A DNA stretch of 64,000 nt from Rhodosporidiobolus odoratus (lineage: Eukaryota > Basidiomycota > Microbotryomycetes > Sporidiobolales > Sporidiobolaceae): the NCBI GenBank assembly GCA_034387635.1, contig JAOANU010000002.1:1736001-1800000 (forward strand). Reading direction: 5' to 3'. Position numbers and translations under genes: made by a program. The notes below the pieces were generated by a model, which saw nothing but the letters and a program-made list of their open reading frames with translations, was not told the DNA's origin and made no database searches. How positions within the stretch are numbered: position 1 is the first letter of the stretch; each line of letters opens with the position of its first letter. Shown here piece after piece: positions 23,991 through 35,797 of this stretch.

Positions 23991-24893
23991 TCAATCCATC
24001 ATCATCGCATCCTCCTCCAACTCCGCCGACTCTTCCTCCTCCCTACCCCCTTTCCTAGCCGCAGAACTCCTCAACCGTCCCTTCCACCCTCCTCCTCCTA
24101 CTTCTTCCTCTCCTCCTCCAAAGCTCGACAGCGTAGGTACCCTCTCCCGACTACAAGCCGGTGCGCGAGTCCCGTAGGTATGATTGTAGGAGGAGGGGAG
24201 ACCAGCCCCTCGACCTCTTGCTGCGGGAGCGGGTGGGGGTGGGGACGAAAAAGCTGATGGAGAGCAAGGGAAGGCGGAGGAGGTGGCGGGACGGTGTGGC
24301 GATACAGCAGAAGAAGAAGAAGAAGGAGGAGGCGGGAACATGGGTGGGTTCGAGAGGAGAGAGGTAGAAGGCCCCATACCGGCGGTAGAAACGAACGAGC
24401 GAGGTGATCCGTAGGGTGCTCGAGATCCCTCTCCTGCTCCTTCTTTCCAACCGACGTTTGCACCTGATCCGGCTGTCCACAGTCCACCTTGTTGAGCGTA
24501 CTCGCGCAGTTGTTGTTGAGCTGACCCTCCGACGACTGCCGAGGGAAAGGCGGGAGAAATTGAAAGGGGTGGTGGGGGTGGGGGTTGCGGATGGACCGTC
24601 GAGTCGGAGGAGGCGGTAGGGATCACGCCCTTGAGGAAGGATTGCAGGAGAAGGAGTTCACGATCTCGGGCCGAGTCCAAGGAGAATGAGTCGGAAGAGA
24701 GGAGGGCGAGGAGGTCATCCTCTTCTACCGCTGAAGAGGTTCCACCGTACGAGGGTTGCTGTAGTTGCTGAGACTGAGATGTGGGGGGGAAGAGGGATGC
24801 GGATGAGGTTGTGTAGGAGGAGGGGTGGGCCATCGGCTGGTGAGGGAAGGTAGTCTCAAACTGCAAGGGAGAAGGAGAAGCGAGGGCGGTCAT
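23991..24893 (-). CDS. Low-complexity protein of 300 residues, function unknown
   Basis: A single uninterrupted exon of 301 codons starting at ATG 24891-24893 and ending at 23991. The protein is rich in Ser, Pro, Gly and Gln. Notable parts are a short acidic-hydrophobic patch (EEDDLLALLSSDSFSLD) followed by ARDRELLLLQSFLKG, which could form an amphipathic helix or an activation-domain-like segment; long poly-Pro and poly-Ser runs; and an acidic C-terminus ending DAMMMD. No catalytic or DNA-binding motif is visible. Composition would fit a regulatory or scaffolding protein, but that is only a guess. The ORF length and clean start support it being real. Confidence 0.55.
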   Translation of the reverse strand: MTALASPSPLQFETTFPHQPMAHPSSYTTSSASLFPPTSQSQQLQQPSYGGTSSAVEEDDLLALLSSDSFSLDSARDRELLLLQSFLKGVIPTASSDSTVHPQPPPPPPLSISPAFPSAVVGGSAQQQLREYAQQGGLWTAGSGANVGWKEGAGEGSRAPYGSPRSFVSTAGMGPSTSLLSNPPMFPPPPSSSSSAVSPHRPATSSAFPCSPSAFSSPPPPAPAARGRGAGLPSSYNHTYGTRAPACSRERVPTLSSFGGGEEEVGGGGWKGRLRSSAARKGGREEEESAELEEDAMMMD

Positions 24894-26031
24894 TCGGTTC
24901 CTAGTCGAGTAGTGTAGTGTGAGGTGTTCTCTCTGTTGAAGAGAGAGAGCGAGCAAGTGTGTCGAGGGGCCGGAGAAGACGAGAGAAATCCCGCGGGGGG
25001 CAGCACAGCCAGAACTTGAAATCAGCCCGCAGACTTTTCTCCTTCTGATCGCCGCCTCGCGACTCATCTCGAATTGGACTGGATTCCTCTCTCGTGCTCT
25101 CCAGCGTCGCCATCTCAGCCGCAATCATTGTCTCTGCCCACTTGTGCAACTCGTGGTCACCTTCAGACTCTCCGCCAGGCAGCCCGTACAAGTTCGGAAG
25201 TGCAAGTGGGGGTCAAAGGAGACTAGCACGGATATAGACAGCGCAAGCCGCACGCTGCCAGAATCTCCTCGGACCTGAAGTGGCGCACCGCCGTGCTCGT
25301 CCGCGGGAAATCAAACAAAACGAGGTGCGCTAGTGTGTATGTCGAGGAAAAGATTAGAACGGCGTGCTGCCTTCCTCCGACCCTTCCAAGCAGTCAGGCT
25401 AGTCCCCGCGGGACGTAGCTGGCGCATGGGCGGAGAGGAGAAGGTGGATCATTGGCAAGGGCAACGAGGAGCGACCGGCGTAGCATGAAAGGGGCATCAG
25501 AAAGCCGGAAGAGACCGGAGTCGGAAAATGCTGAGCGGGGCGCAGACGGTCGTAGCTGGAGCCGTGTGCGAGTGGGCAGTACAGGTCGTCATTATCATAC
25601 AGGTTGCTAGTCCCGTTCTTGCTTGAGCGCCGAGGGAGTACACTGCGGGTCAAGGAAAGGGAGGGGGGCGAAGAGGGAATCGAAGACGGGCAGGTCGCGC
25701 GGGTCAATCCAGGCGCGTGATTCGAGTAAGCTGATGAGGGTATAGAGCGAGCGTTCATGCCCTTATATAGCGGAGTACCGTCATGATACAGAATGGGGCG
25801 TGATGAGAAACGATGAGGCGATGAGGGGCCACAGCTCGGGACAAGCCCTGGCGGTCGGTGGACGTGTTGTTGCGAGAAGTAGGTAGCCAATGCAGGCTGA
25901 ATGTTAGCATCACAAGCTGATGGGGAGTAACGGCGAGAGATGGAGTCGAACAGCAAATTAACCGCCAACTTGTTTATTCGCATCCAACCAACTCGAACCC
26001 TAGCACAAGCATCTACTCACGTCCTCCTCAG

Positions 26032-26075
<44 letters not shown>

Positions 26076-26174
26076 CTTCCACCTCGCACAGTCTCGCTGC
26101 CCAGACAAAGCCATCCATCTCCGACCTCGTCCACTTCCCCTCAACTAACCTGCAACTCCCGACTCAAACACACG
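24894..26174. promoter_or_regulatory. Divergent intergenic region of 1.3 kb with a long C tract
   Basis: Separates the minus-strand gene starting at 24893 from the plus-strand Tls1-family gene starting at 26175, so it should hold both promoters. A 194-codon frame on the minus strand (25399-25983) has no recognisable features. The 3' part has a homopolymer of 43 C (26032-26074), listed separately, about 100 bases before the Tls1-family start codon and therefore probably in its 5' UTR or core promoter. Confidence 0.45.
26032..26074. repeat. Homopolymer of 43 C
   Basis: Uninterrupted run of 43 cytosines on the plus strand. It lies 100 bp upstream of the start codon at 26175. It may be a genuine slippage-prone tract capable of i-motif or G-quadruplex folding on the two strands, or its length may be an assembly artefact. 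Confidence 0.95.
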
Positions 26175-28261
26175 ATGCCTTCCTCCTCCCTACCACCTCC
26201 TGTACCCGAAGCTTCCGACGCCGCGGTCGAGGCAGACCAACCGACTATGTTTAAACGCAAGAAGCGTCCTCAAGGTCGATCCCTCAGCTTCAAGACTCCC
26301 AGCGGCATTGACCCTCAGTCGACCACTGACAGAGACGCCGTAGATGGAGACGCAGAGGCCGACGCGGCAGCAGAACTGGAAGCCGATGGGACGAGGTTAG
26401 TCTGACTACCTTTCCTTCCCTTTTCCTCTTTGTCAACCTGTTCTCTCCGACCGTCTTTCTGGCCTGTCCTGCTTTTCGAACTGCCGTGACACTCGGTATC
26501 ATCTGTCTGCGGTACTGTGACACGGCGGCTGCCTTCCCGCTCGCGACAACGGCCTCTTCCGCGCGATCATCTAATACCTTTAGCTGACCTTGCATTCCCT
26601 CCCTACCGTGACTCACAGCTCAACCCTCGATTCCCTCCTCGCCCTCCGTCGACTCAAACGCTCCACCGCCGGTCTAGACCTCGAACGCCTCAACGCGGGG
26701 GAACGGAAAAAGCGAGCCAAGCGGGAAGAAGCCGGAGACGGCCAAGGAGGCGCAGGTGGAGATGGGACGGTCATGAACAAGGATGGGATGCTCGAGGGTA
26801 CGAATGGTGGGATCCGACAAGGGGCGGGGAAGGATCGGTTGAGGGATGATGGGTGAGTCTACGGTCTCGACTCATCTCTCCTTCGGGCACAATCTTGGAT
26901 CCCACTACAGTCCTCTGTCCGTGGGCGCATGTGGTGTCTTATGCGATTGTTGCTCCATATGGAACGCTGACGTCTGGTTCGGTTTCTTGAAGTGATGCAC
27001 CAGAGGCGAAAGCTCGCAAGATTGTCAAGAGTGACAACTTTACCGGCCAGACAAACACTGTAGATGTCGACAAGCACATGTGCGTCTTCCATCTAGACTC
27101 TCTTTCCGCCTCGCCGTGTCTTGCCTGATCACTTCGTCCCCTGATGCCCTTTCATCCTTCTCTACTTCGCAATTCCTTCCTGTAACCCACCTGCGCTTCT
27201 CACTCGTTCTCCCTCTCGCCCTTCGCCTCACAACTATATTTACCTTCCCCCAGGCTCGCATACATCGACGCCGAACTAGCCCGAAAACGCGCCCCAGACC
27301 CCGCTTCGGCACCCACGAAATCCTCAAAACCTCACGATCCTCGAGACGACCTCTACCGTGTCTCGGACAAGTACAAGTTTGATGACATTGTCGAGACGGA
27401 GAAGAGCAAGAAGGATAAGGACGAGGAGGAGGGCAATGTTACCTTGAGTGCTAGTATGTTGATGGGTATTCCGGAGGTGGATCTGGGAATCGAGTACGTT
27501 TCGAATGTTTCCCCCGTAGTCTGCACATAATCCCTCTGCTTCCGCCTCGTGCGCGTCTCTCCTACGCTCTCTTGACCTCTTGTCCCACCCCTTCGCACCC
27601 AACCTTCGTCCCCGTTCTGACAACCCCACACCACCCGTTCGCGAATATACTGACCCTCGTCGACCCTTCTCCTCCCTACCCTACCCTCCCTCCTCGAAAC
27701 ACAGCATCAAATTGCGGAACATTGAAGCCACCGAAAAGGCCAAACGAAAACTACAAGAAGATAAAGCCGCAGCCGCTCGAAGACGGGCTGAAGATCCCGA
27801 GGCGGACGAGTTTGCTGTCGATCGATGTGAGCACCCTTGCCTCTTTTTCCTCTCTCTCTCTCTCTCTCTCTCCCTCCTCGGGTGTGCTGTTCTGCCTCCC
27901 TGCCCGTTGATCTCTCGTCGTTGACCATGCTCTTGCCTCGCCCTTTTCAACGCCCTGCCTTCACCCCACCCCCGTCCCCTTTTCCCTATTCCGACCCACA
28001 CACGCAGTCTACCGCCACCGTCGTCCCCTCGAATCGGACGGTTCAGCTCTCGAACGTGCGAAACAAGAAGCCGCTCGAGCGGCCGATCCGGCTAATCAGG
28101 ATCCGGATCATCATCTTCGGGGTAAAGGTGGCAATCGAGGTGGAGGTGGTCGAGGAGGGTATGGAGGAGGAGGAGGAGGAGGAGGGAGAGGAGATGGGAA
28201 GAGTATGGATGAGATTACGATGCAGAGGTTCAAGAAGAGGCAGATGCAGCAGTTCAAGTAG
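26175..28261 (+). CDS. C9orf78/Tls1 (Hep59) family splicing factor
   Basis: Nuclear protein of the family containing human C9orf78 and fission yeast Tls1, which bind the Brr2 helicase and tune splicing. Six or seven exons start at ATG 26175 (MPSSSLPPPVPEAS) and end at TAG 28259-28261. Family landmarks in order: basic MFKRKKRPQGRSLSFK; LDSLLALRRLKRSTAGLDLE; NFTGQTNTVDVDKHMLAYID; YKFDDIVETEKSKKDKDEEE; the hallmark SMLMGIPEVDLGIE; IKLRNIEATEKAKRKLQE; and FYRHRRPLESDG. The C-terminal exon is Gly/Arg-rich (RGG-like) and ends EITMQRFKKRQMQQFK. The intron at about 27830-28006 contains a (CT)n run. The Gly/Arg-rich addition is longer than in the human protein. Identity rests mainly on the GIPEVDLGI motif in its proper context. 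Confidence 0.87.
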
Positions 28262-28858
28262 TGCTTGTAATGTTTTGCTCTCTACGTTACAGCAACATGA
28301 TTCTGGTCTGGTTTTGCTTGCCTCCTCTCCCACTCTGTTTTCGGCTGTCTCTTTCTCACTCGCTTGTGCACAAACGCCGAGTTCGGGAGCGAAGTGGATA
28401 GGGTTCACAGTCTCTCGCTCTACAGACTCTACAGACCGATCGCCCAGAACGGACCCCGCGTCGCACTCTAACTTGAAAGTCGACCATACTGCCGCTGGTT
28501 CTTCCCCGCGTCTGATATTCCATGTCAGGCGATGCTTCGACCCGAGCATCCTGGTCACCCCTTGCAAGGCCACACTCGACGCGTATCTTTTGCAATCGAG
28601 AGGCTACGTCTCCAGGCGTCCTGCTCCAAGCACGGTAGCGACGGCGCGTACCAAACCGCTCGCAGCGAACGACGAGACTTGCCGCATATTGGGTTGGCCT
28701 GCTCAATGTGGTACAGCCCCAAGCATCAGCAACTTCTCGTATCGCGAAGCGTAGGTCGAGCTCTAACACACCGGCGTAAGATTGCGCTGGGCAAGAACGA
28801 GGACAGAACGAAGAGACAAAACGCACGGCCAAACTCCTTCGGTCTATCTAGCCCAGCA
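28262..28858. other. Convergent 3' intergenic stretch
   Basis: About 600 bp between the stop of the Tls1-family gene (plus) and the stop of the PI-PLC gene (minus). Overlapping frames of 100-300 codons here extend from exon shadows and show no domain. Confidence 0.4.
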
Positions 28859-31202
28859 TCAACCAAAGTTGAGCCCAATGATACACGGCACCAATCCCTT
28901 CGGTTCCTGCCAGAAATCCAGCATGACAAACATCCCACCCTGTCCTTCCTCATACCTTGTTCCCTTTGTCTCCCGTCGTTGGGTAGACTGTAGTCGCTGC
29001 AACCCAGAGAGGAAGTGCTGGTTGACCCCGCGTATCCCGAGACGAAGGCGTGGCCATCCAAAACCTCTGGCGCAAAGGGAGGGTGGTGCGAGAGGTAGAG
29101 AGGCCGAGGAGAGAAAGTTCAGGCGTGGCGGGATTGGACCCTCGTTCCCGCCCCCTGTCGTTCCTATGCGTTGCGACGGGCGGTTGGACGACAAAAAAGC
29201 CGGGGTCGAAGGGTTGAATAGAGAGAGGGCCAGGCAAGCCTTTTGAGGGATAGCGAGGAGGGAGGGTAAGCCGTACTGTGGAAGGAAGGCGGTTAGTCGG
29301 GGACCTGGCTCGAGTATGCGGTGATCGACGCTGAGGTGGGTTGAGGAGTGAAGGAGTGACCCAGTCCTGCACTACGACCTCGCGGCCACCAATTTCCGTT
29401 TGCCACGGTGCCGGAGAATCGTTTGGCCAGGTTGGTGGATGCAGGCCGCCTTTGGCAAGCAGAAGGACGTTAGTACTCGTGCAAAAGAGTGCAGTGAGGG
29501 CAAGCGAGGGGCACGGTGAAGGTGCAGGTCCTCCATGCGGATGCAAAAGGAGAAGAACGCACGTCCACTCTCGAACCCGAACCTGCAGAACATGACGCAT
29601 TTCCCTCTGACCTCACCGAGAGAGGGCCACCGCTCTTTGTCGAACCAAAGAGCTCTGCGGGTGTCGAGAAGTTTCCAGATGGTGGAGGCGAATAGGGAAG
29701 ATGAAGCAGCGTTTTCCTGTCCAGAGTGGGAAAGATAAGTAAGGCGTGGCGTACGGGCAGAAGACCTACCGAAGGGGCGTGCTTGATGATATGGAGGTAA
29801 AAAGAGGAGAGTGCGAGGAAGGGGTCGACAGCACGAAACCGAGAGCATACCTGCTTGCAGCTAACTATCACCGTTTCTCCCCTGCCTTCCTCGCTTTCAA
29901 GCCACGCGTAGACCTCCTCAAACACCTCCTCTGCGCGGCGTAGTTGAGTGATCGGTCCATGGTGTGCCCACATTTCCCATTCGCCTTCTGCAGCCCGGGT
30001 CTTGCGAGCGAAGCGCAACGGACGGTCGCGAAGCAGCGAGAAGCGTAGGTCAAGGAACCGGATACCGCCACAAAGCTGAGCTGTGAGGGAAGTGTCTTGA
30101 CAGATAGAACCGAGGAGCGGGAAATGCAGAGCCAGGGATTCCTGCGAGATACGGTGGTCCGAAACCGTCGTCAGTGTTCGTAGGGCGCGATAGTCGAAGC
30201 GGCCGAACAGATTGCACGTCGACTCTGCCGGAGTAGGATTGGGGGAAGTGGCTCACATGCGTTCCGGGTATGTATAGCTCATCTAGCTTGGCGAAATCGG
30301 GAAGACGAGACATCCAGCGAGAACAATCCAGCGGAAGAGCACCATGGTCCTGGCGTGAGGGAGCAGCCTGAAGCACAGGCCCGAGAGTGCGAGTCAGAAA
30401 TAGGAAAGGGAGGCAAGTAGAGGATGAAATAGCTGGAAAAGCGGGACGAACATGCACAATCTCGTCGGTTTTCCGTCGCTGCCGTAAGCGAAATCGGTGT
30501 GTCATGAAGTCAGATGACGTCTGAGTAGCCTGCACAGCCGATTTTGTACAATCCAGCTCTTCCTGCCGCACTGAAGGGCCCGCAGACTGTGTCCCACCAG
30601 CCTTGTCGTCCTTCCTCGTCCGCCCCCCTAACCCGATCGCGGCCGCAAACCGCTGCGTTCCCCCTCCGCACTGGTATGTATGCTCCTCCTCCTTCATCAC
30701 GTCTATCAACTTAAGCTGGGGCGAAGACGAGCCGGTGTTGGTGAACGGGATGGGCGGGACTGAGGAAGACGAGGACAAGGTGGGCGGAGGCAGTATTCGT
30801 CCGAGGTTGTCGATGCAGAGACCGAAGCTGAAGTGCTGTACGGCTCCGCGCGCTGGAGAGAGAACGACGGGAGCTGGACGAGACGAAAGAATCGAACCCT
30901 CCTGATCTGGTCCTCTTTTACCTCAGTCGTCTTCTGCTCGGGTGTGAGAGGCGTCCCGCTGCTGCTGTTCGAGGTCACTAGCCTGCCACAATGTGACTTC
31001 TTGGCCTTGCTTTCCTGTGCTCTAGTCCTTTTCTCCTCACTTCGCTGTTGTAGGCCAAGAAGTTGGGAGATCCGAGGGAATAGCAACAAAGAACGATGCA
31101 GGCTGCGAGTACAAAACATCTACGAAATACTAAGTGTCCGTCGTCTTCCAGTACGCGCAAACAACGACAATACGGAGTCGGCTCTAAGCGATCTAAGTAC
31201 AT
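28859..31202 (-). CDS. PI-PLC X-domain protein with N-terminal hydrophobic segment
   Basis: Resembles the single-domain phosphatidylinositol-specific phospholipase C fold found in bacteria and fungal PLCXD-like proteins. Key segments: SRWMSRLPDFAKLDELYIPG followed by TH (first catalytic His), AQLCGGIRFLDLRFSLL (conserved Arg), HHGPITQ (second catalytic His), EVYAWLESEEGRGETVIVS, LGEVRGKCVMFCRF, and a C-terminal GMFVMLDFWQEPKGL. All expected core residues are visible. Several introns separate these. Upstream, the best model starts at ATG 31200-31202 and carries a Cys/Leu/Val hydrophobic segment (CFVLAACIVLCCYSLG), read here as a signal anchor or signal peptide. An intron (donor GTGAGG near 31045) then leads to AVQHFSFGLCIDNLGRIL. 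The start lies only 58 bp from the stop of the upstream PAPS reductase gene, so the 5' end is less certain than the catalytic core. Real substrate is unknown. Confidence 0.75.
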
Positions 31203-31260
31203 TCTGGTGGTGGACAAGGGGGCGAAGCTAAGATGCGAGGGGATTGGGGTGTCGACAGGC

Positions 31261-32377
31261 TTAGGCGCCGAGCTTGAGGTCGCTGAAGGAAGCGCCGAGA
31301 TCCTCTGCCTTGCCGTCGAGCGAGACGGACGACTCGCCCACTTCCGCCTCGCCGCGAGCCTTGTCGGCCGCGGCGCGCGCTCCCTCGAGCTGCTTCTTCT
31401 CGAATGCACGCTTCATCGCGAAGTAGTCCTGCGAACATGCAGTGTCAACCTTTGCCCGGTGCGAGCGGATGATGACGAAAAACGCACCTTGTGAAGACCG
31501 CACTCCGTCTTGGTCTTGTTGCTAGCCCATCGTCCCGACCTCTCCCCCTCTCCCTCGTTCGGCTTCATCGTCGAATGCCAGTCGCCGATGCTCTTGTATC
31601 CCTGGTCCAGCAGCGGGTTGGAAGGTACGCCGGCCATCTCGACGTAGTCTTTCACTTCGTCGAAGCCCCATCGGCAAAGAGGATTGACCTTGATCAGGCC
31701 AGTCGAGTCAATCTCGATAGGCTGGAGAGTAGCGCGGTCGGCTCCTTGCGATCGTCGACGTCCGGTAATGGCGGCCTTGACGCCGAGAGTGTCATAGGCT
31801 CTTCGGGCGGGCTCAACCTGACGGGCGGGAGGACAGGACAGGCGCGGAAGAGCAAAGGGACGGAAACAGGGTCAATGGGTATAAGAGGACGCGGAGGAAG
31901 AACAGAGAAACGTACCTTGACAAGGTAGTCATAGGTGTCTTCATCCGTCTCCCACAATTTCGCTCCGTACTGCGTCTCAAACTCTGCAACAGTCTCAACC
32001 GACGGTGGTCGGAACACCTGCACCTCAAGCTTGTACTTCTTCTCGACCTCCTTAACGAGATCGAGCGTCTCTTGGAAGTGGTACAGGGTGTCGACGAAAA
32101 TGACGGGAACGAGGTGGGCTTGTTTCCGCTTCTTGGAGATGCTCGCTACCATGTCGGTTGCGGCGAGTCCAGTGATGCCCATCGCAGTGGTCTGAAAGAG
32201 ACCGGGGAGGTGGTCGATGGCCCATTCAAGGATCTGCTTAGGTGAGGCATCGGCGAGTTGCTCGTTGACGGCATCGAGTTGGGAGGGATCGAAGGGGGCC
32301 GGTACCGCGGCGTCGGTGTGTGCGGCGGTAGGAGCAGAGTGGGCAGAGGTGGAGGCAGCGATGGACACGATGGACAT
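31261..32377 (-). CDS. MET16: Phosphoadenylyl-sulfate (PAPS) reductase
   Basis: Cytosolic enzyme of sulfate assimilation that reduces PAPS to sulfite using thioredoxin. Three exons (32377-31916, 31817-31488, 31428-31261) give 319 residues. Landmarks: a PP-loop type N-terminal region (TAMGITGLAATDMVASIS), VPVIFVDTLYHFQETLDLV, the ETQYGAKLWETDEDTYDYLV segment, VEPARRAYDTLG, ITGRRRSQGADRA, CRWGFDEVKDYVEMAGVPSN, GYKSIGDWHST and the catalytic-cysteine motif KTECGLH. The C-terminal extension after the ECGLH motif (about 60 residues, Ala/Glu-rich) is longer than in yeast. All functional residues appear intact. Confidence 0.94.
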
Positions 32378-33090
32378 GATGAATGGGGAGGATGAAGACC
32401 GAGGGAGGTGCAGTTGAGAAGGTGAGGCGGTCCACGGATACGGCTCTGTATGAGGGGAAGGTTTGCTGAGTGGATGTGAAGAGTCCAAGAGAGCGTTTGG
32501 TGCAACCGGAAGACGGGAAGAGCTGCTGACGCGAGCTAAGCAACCCGTCAAACGGATTTGAAAGCACACCATCGACCCCGTCGCCGGAACACCTTTTTTT
32601 CACTCCGCCGCGTTCTGGACCCTTTCCGTCCGATTCGGGCAGTCTTATCCGTGCGGTCATCCACTTCGCTGGCTCACTCCGAATGCGTTCTTTGTGCTCA
32701 GTGTTGGCAATGGCGCCCGTCGCCGTTCAACGTTGTCGCCCCTTCCATCGATAAATTCCTTTCATTGCGTCGACGAGCACAAGGCTGAAGCGCCCATCGC
32801 GTCATACGAGCGGTCCAGGGTGCGTAAGCGGCAGAGTCAGCCTCGTACGGTACCGTTGGAAGCGGTTGTCGGCGCAGAGGGTACTGGCGGGACTGAGTAG
32901 GCGAGTGAGACTCATCGAGTTAGCAGGTGTCTCGGTAGCGAGGCGTCTAAAGTTACTTGTCGCCCTCAGGTGGACATGTCGCGCTCCGGTGATCAAGATG
33001 TAGCGAACCGCAATCCTTCCAAGTCGTCTCAAGCACACGAAAAGCCAGCAAGTATGGAGTTATGTACGAAAATATGTCCCCTCCCCCTCC
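32378..33090. other. Intergenic stretch, nothing recognised
   Basis: About 710 bp between the PAPS reductase start and the VPS17 stop, both on the minus strand. It should contain the reductase promoter. No Met4/Cbf1-type site can be assigned with confidence. Confidence 0.4.
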
Positions 33091-35404
33091 TCAGAACCCG
33101 TTCGCCAGCATAGAGGCTGCCATGCGAGCCTGTTTCGTACAAGAGAAGGTTCCGGGCGTCAGCGAGAGCGGGTAGGAGACGGGCAACACGAACGCACGTC
33201 GACCCTCTGCTTGCGATCTCCCTCAACCTGCACAGAACTCGCCATACTCCTAACCGTTCTCTTCTGCGTCGATTGCGCCATGGACCTGAGATCTGGACCT
33301 TGCGTGTTTGCTGCTAGTCCGAGAGGATCTGACGAGTTCATAGGCGGCAAGGCGGGTGAAGTGCTGGTCGTAGGAGCGCCGAAGTTGGGGGCGCCTCGTC
33401 CAACAAAGGTACGACTTGGCGTAGGAGAAGCCGACGGGTGGGCTCCGGTAGGTGCGCCCGTGCGGGATGAGGTGGAAGCGGCAGAGGCGGCGCTGGATGA
33501 GCGGGCCATCGTGGCCCCCGACGGGGTCGTATGGTAGATAACGCCGGCTTCGGGCTTGCGGATAGCGCGCATCTCCGGGCGAAGCAGCTCGTACTCCTTT
33601 AGTCGTTGCTTCTCGTAGACTAAGTTGGTACGAGCATGCTCGAGGAGGGAGTGGAGGAGATCGGTATGCGCGTCGACGGAATGGCGAGTCAGGGAAGGTT
33701 GAAGGTTGGTGGAGATGCCCATGAGTCGTCGACCTAGCGTCTCTTCGTAGCGTTGAGCCTGGTACGGAAGGAGTGTGTTTGGGCCAGGGACAGCAGTGAG
33801 ACGAGAAACAACTCACCTCATCCAGCTCTTCCAGCGCTTCGTTCACCTTGTCTGCGCGTAACGAGGACGCACTCCGGAGCTTCTCGATGTTGCGACGTCG
33901 AGTAATCGTAGTTTTGACGGCTGTTCGGTGCTCGTCGACGACCGCGTCTCGACCCGAAAGGGTTTCCTGCAGAGAAGTGGTAGGTAAGTGGTTATCGCTG
34001 GAGGAAAAGTACAATGAGTCACCTTGGCCGATCGTGCATTTGCCGACTGATAAACGAAGACATCGCCGAAGGTGACCTGCTCGCTAATCGACTTCAGGGC
34101 AATCAACTAAATGTGAGCTTTGGAACGACGGCTTCTCAGTAGCAGGAGACGACGCACCTGGACGGCTAGCAGATCCGCGTCGACCTTCATTGTTCTCGCC
34201 AGTCTCTTGAAGCCATTGGCGAGCGGAGCATACGCCTCCGCCATCGCGAACGCGTCGAGTTGACCTCCCAGCTCGTTCACACTGCCCGCCGTCGCTCTTC
34301 GAGACTTCGAGACCCGGTCGATTGTCTTCGCCGTGTCGTGGAAGGTGGTTTCGAGGCGGGCCATGGAGACTTTGGCGGAAGTGAGGGGGTCGTCTTGCTC
34401 GCCTGGGAGGCGGGAAGTGCGGGAAAAGTAGGAGCCGGCGGCACGTTTCCGATTGCGAGCGGTGTACTGAGGGAACGAGCAGTGTGAACAGTGGCAAGGT
34501 CTGAGTCGAGCGGGATCACGTACACCAAAGTCACTTTCGATGAAGCTTCTCGTCTCATCGTCACGAATCACCGCCGGATCGCTAGTCACCCTAATTGCCC
34601 ACTTCTGGAACGCCGCCTTGAGTAACCGATCATCCTCTTCGTCCGATGCAGCCGATGTTTGCGCGAGCGGGAGGGCGGGGACTATGGATTGCGGGCAGGT
34701 GACGGAAAGGGCGGCAAGAAACTGCATGAACTCGCCGTAGGACCGAGAGACAGCGCGATCTGCGCGGAAGCGAGGTATGAGTGTGACCCACAGTAATGAG
34801 GGTCGGCAAAGCCTACAGGCAGAGTGGTGGAAGTTCGGAAGGTTGGTCTGCGTCGAAATGGCGGTCAGCAAGAAAGGTTGAGGTCGCGGTAAGACTGACA
34901 CACCTCAGCATTGAACTTGATGTAGGTGTCCCGCCTGTTTCGCTCAATGCCCATAATCCTGATCCTAACGAAGCCTTCCCGCTGCTGACCGTCCCCTGGT
35001 CCTCCTTGAGCCTGACGAACAGGGCCATCGGAGCTGTCCTGCCTCCGACGCCCGTTCGGCGAATCGATAGTCTGCGCTGGGCGAGCTACCATCCCTCCAC
35101 CGCTGCCGCCAGCCACTTGGCGTTGTGCCGACCCAGCGGCTCCCCCTCCGCCCCACGCTTCGCTCGCCCCATCATCTTGACCAGCAGGAGCATGCGCCGC
35201 GATCCAGCCAGATCTCGTCGCATCCTGCAAGTCCCGAACGTCCGTAGATGAGCCAGGTGGGCGGTAGTCCCGACCAAGGCCGGGTAGTGGTGAACGACGA
35301 GCGACTGATGACAAGTCGCCGTCAGCGTCGTCGGAGGACTGAACGCGCTGTTGCTGAAGTTGCGGATCGTAAGCAGCGGGATGCAGTGGGTCAAAGTCGT
35401 TCAT
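33091..35404 (-). CDS. VPS17: Vps17-type sorting nexin (PX-BAR), retromer subunit
   Basis: Subunit of the Vps5-Vps17 dimer that tubulates endosomal membrane for retromer recycling. ATG at 35402-35404 opens MNDFDPLHPAAYDPQ, then a disordered stretch. The PX domain begins at FVRIRIMGIERNRRDTYIKF and includes SRSYGEFMQFL, IVPALPLAQTSAASDEEDDR and RDDETRSFIESDFG, the last two strongly characteristic of Vps17. The BAR-like helices follow (DAFAMAEAYAPLANGFKRLA, LIALKSISEQVTFGDVFVYQ, NIEKLRSASSLRADKVNEAL, LLHSLLEHARTNLVYEKQRL). A Ser/Thr/Pro-rich tail ends ARMAASMLANGF at TGA 33091-33093. At least six introns. I know of no reason to doubt function. Confidence 0.9.
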
Positions 35405-35797
35405 CTGGCCAGATCGAGAACAGCGAGAAATGGAGGGAGGAAAGGTCACCGACACGTGCACAAGCAGATGCGATGCAGAGTGCCGGGTGCAGACAGCTCT
35501 CTCTTTCGGTCCTGTTGGCGATCGGAAACGGCGCAGCACGCGCGACGCAGCGCCGACAGAGGGCGCGTAGCGAGAAGCGGCTCCGACGGAAACGGTGGGG
35601 AACATCAGCTTCGACACCGTTCCGTGGCGCCAGATTTGACGTGTCCACGTCAACGGAGAATCTCAGTGACCCTTTGAAGGACGAACGCAGGTCGCGGGCG
35701 GAAAGGGGCAAATGCAAGAAGCGAAACTCGCTTTTTTCTTTCTCTTCTTCGTCCACTTTACTCGATACTTGCTACGGGCCGTCAATTTAGACGGTGA

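Noticed and set aside
25399..25983. 194-codon frame on the minus strand
   Set aside because: No ATG context, domain or biased composition; lies in a divergent promoter region.
27850..27872. CT dinucleotide repeat
   Set aside because: Lies inside an intron of the Tls1-family gene and serves as ordinary pyrimidine-rich intron sequence.
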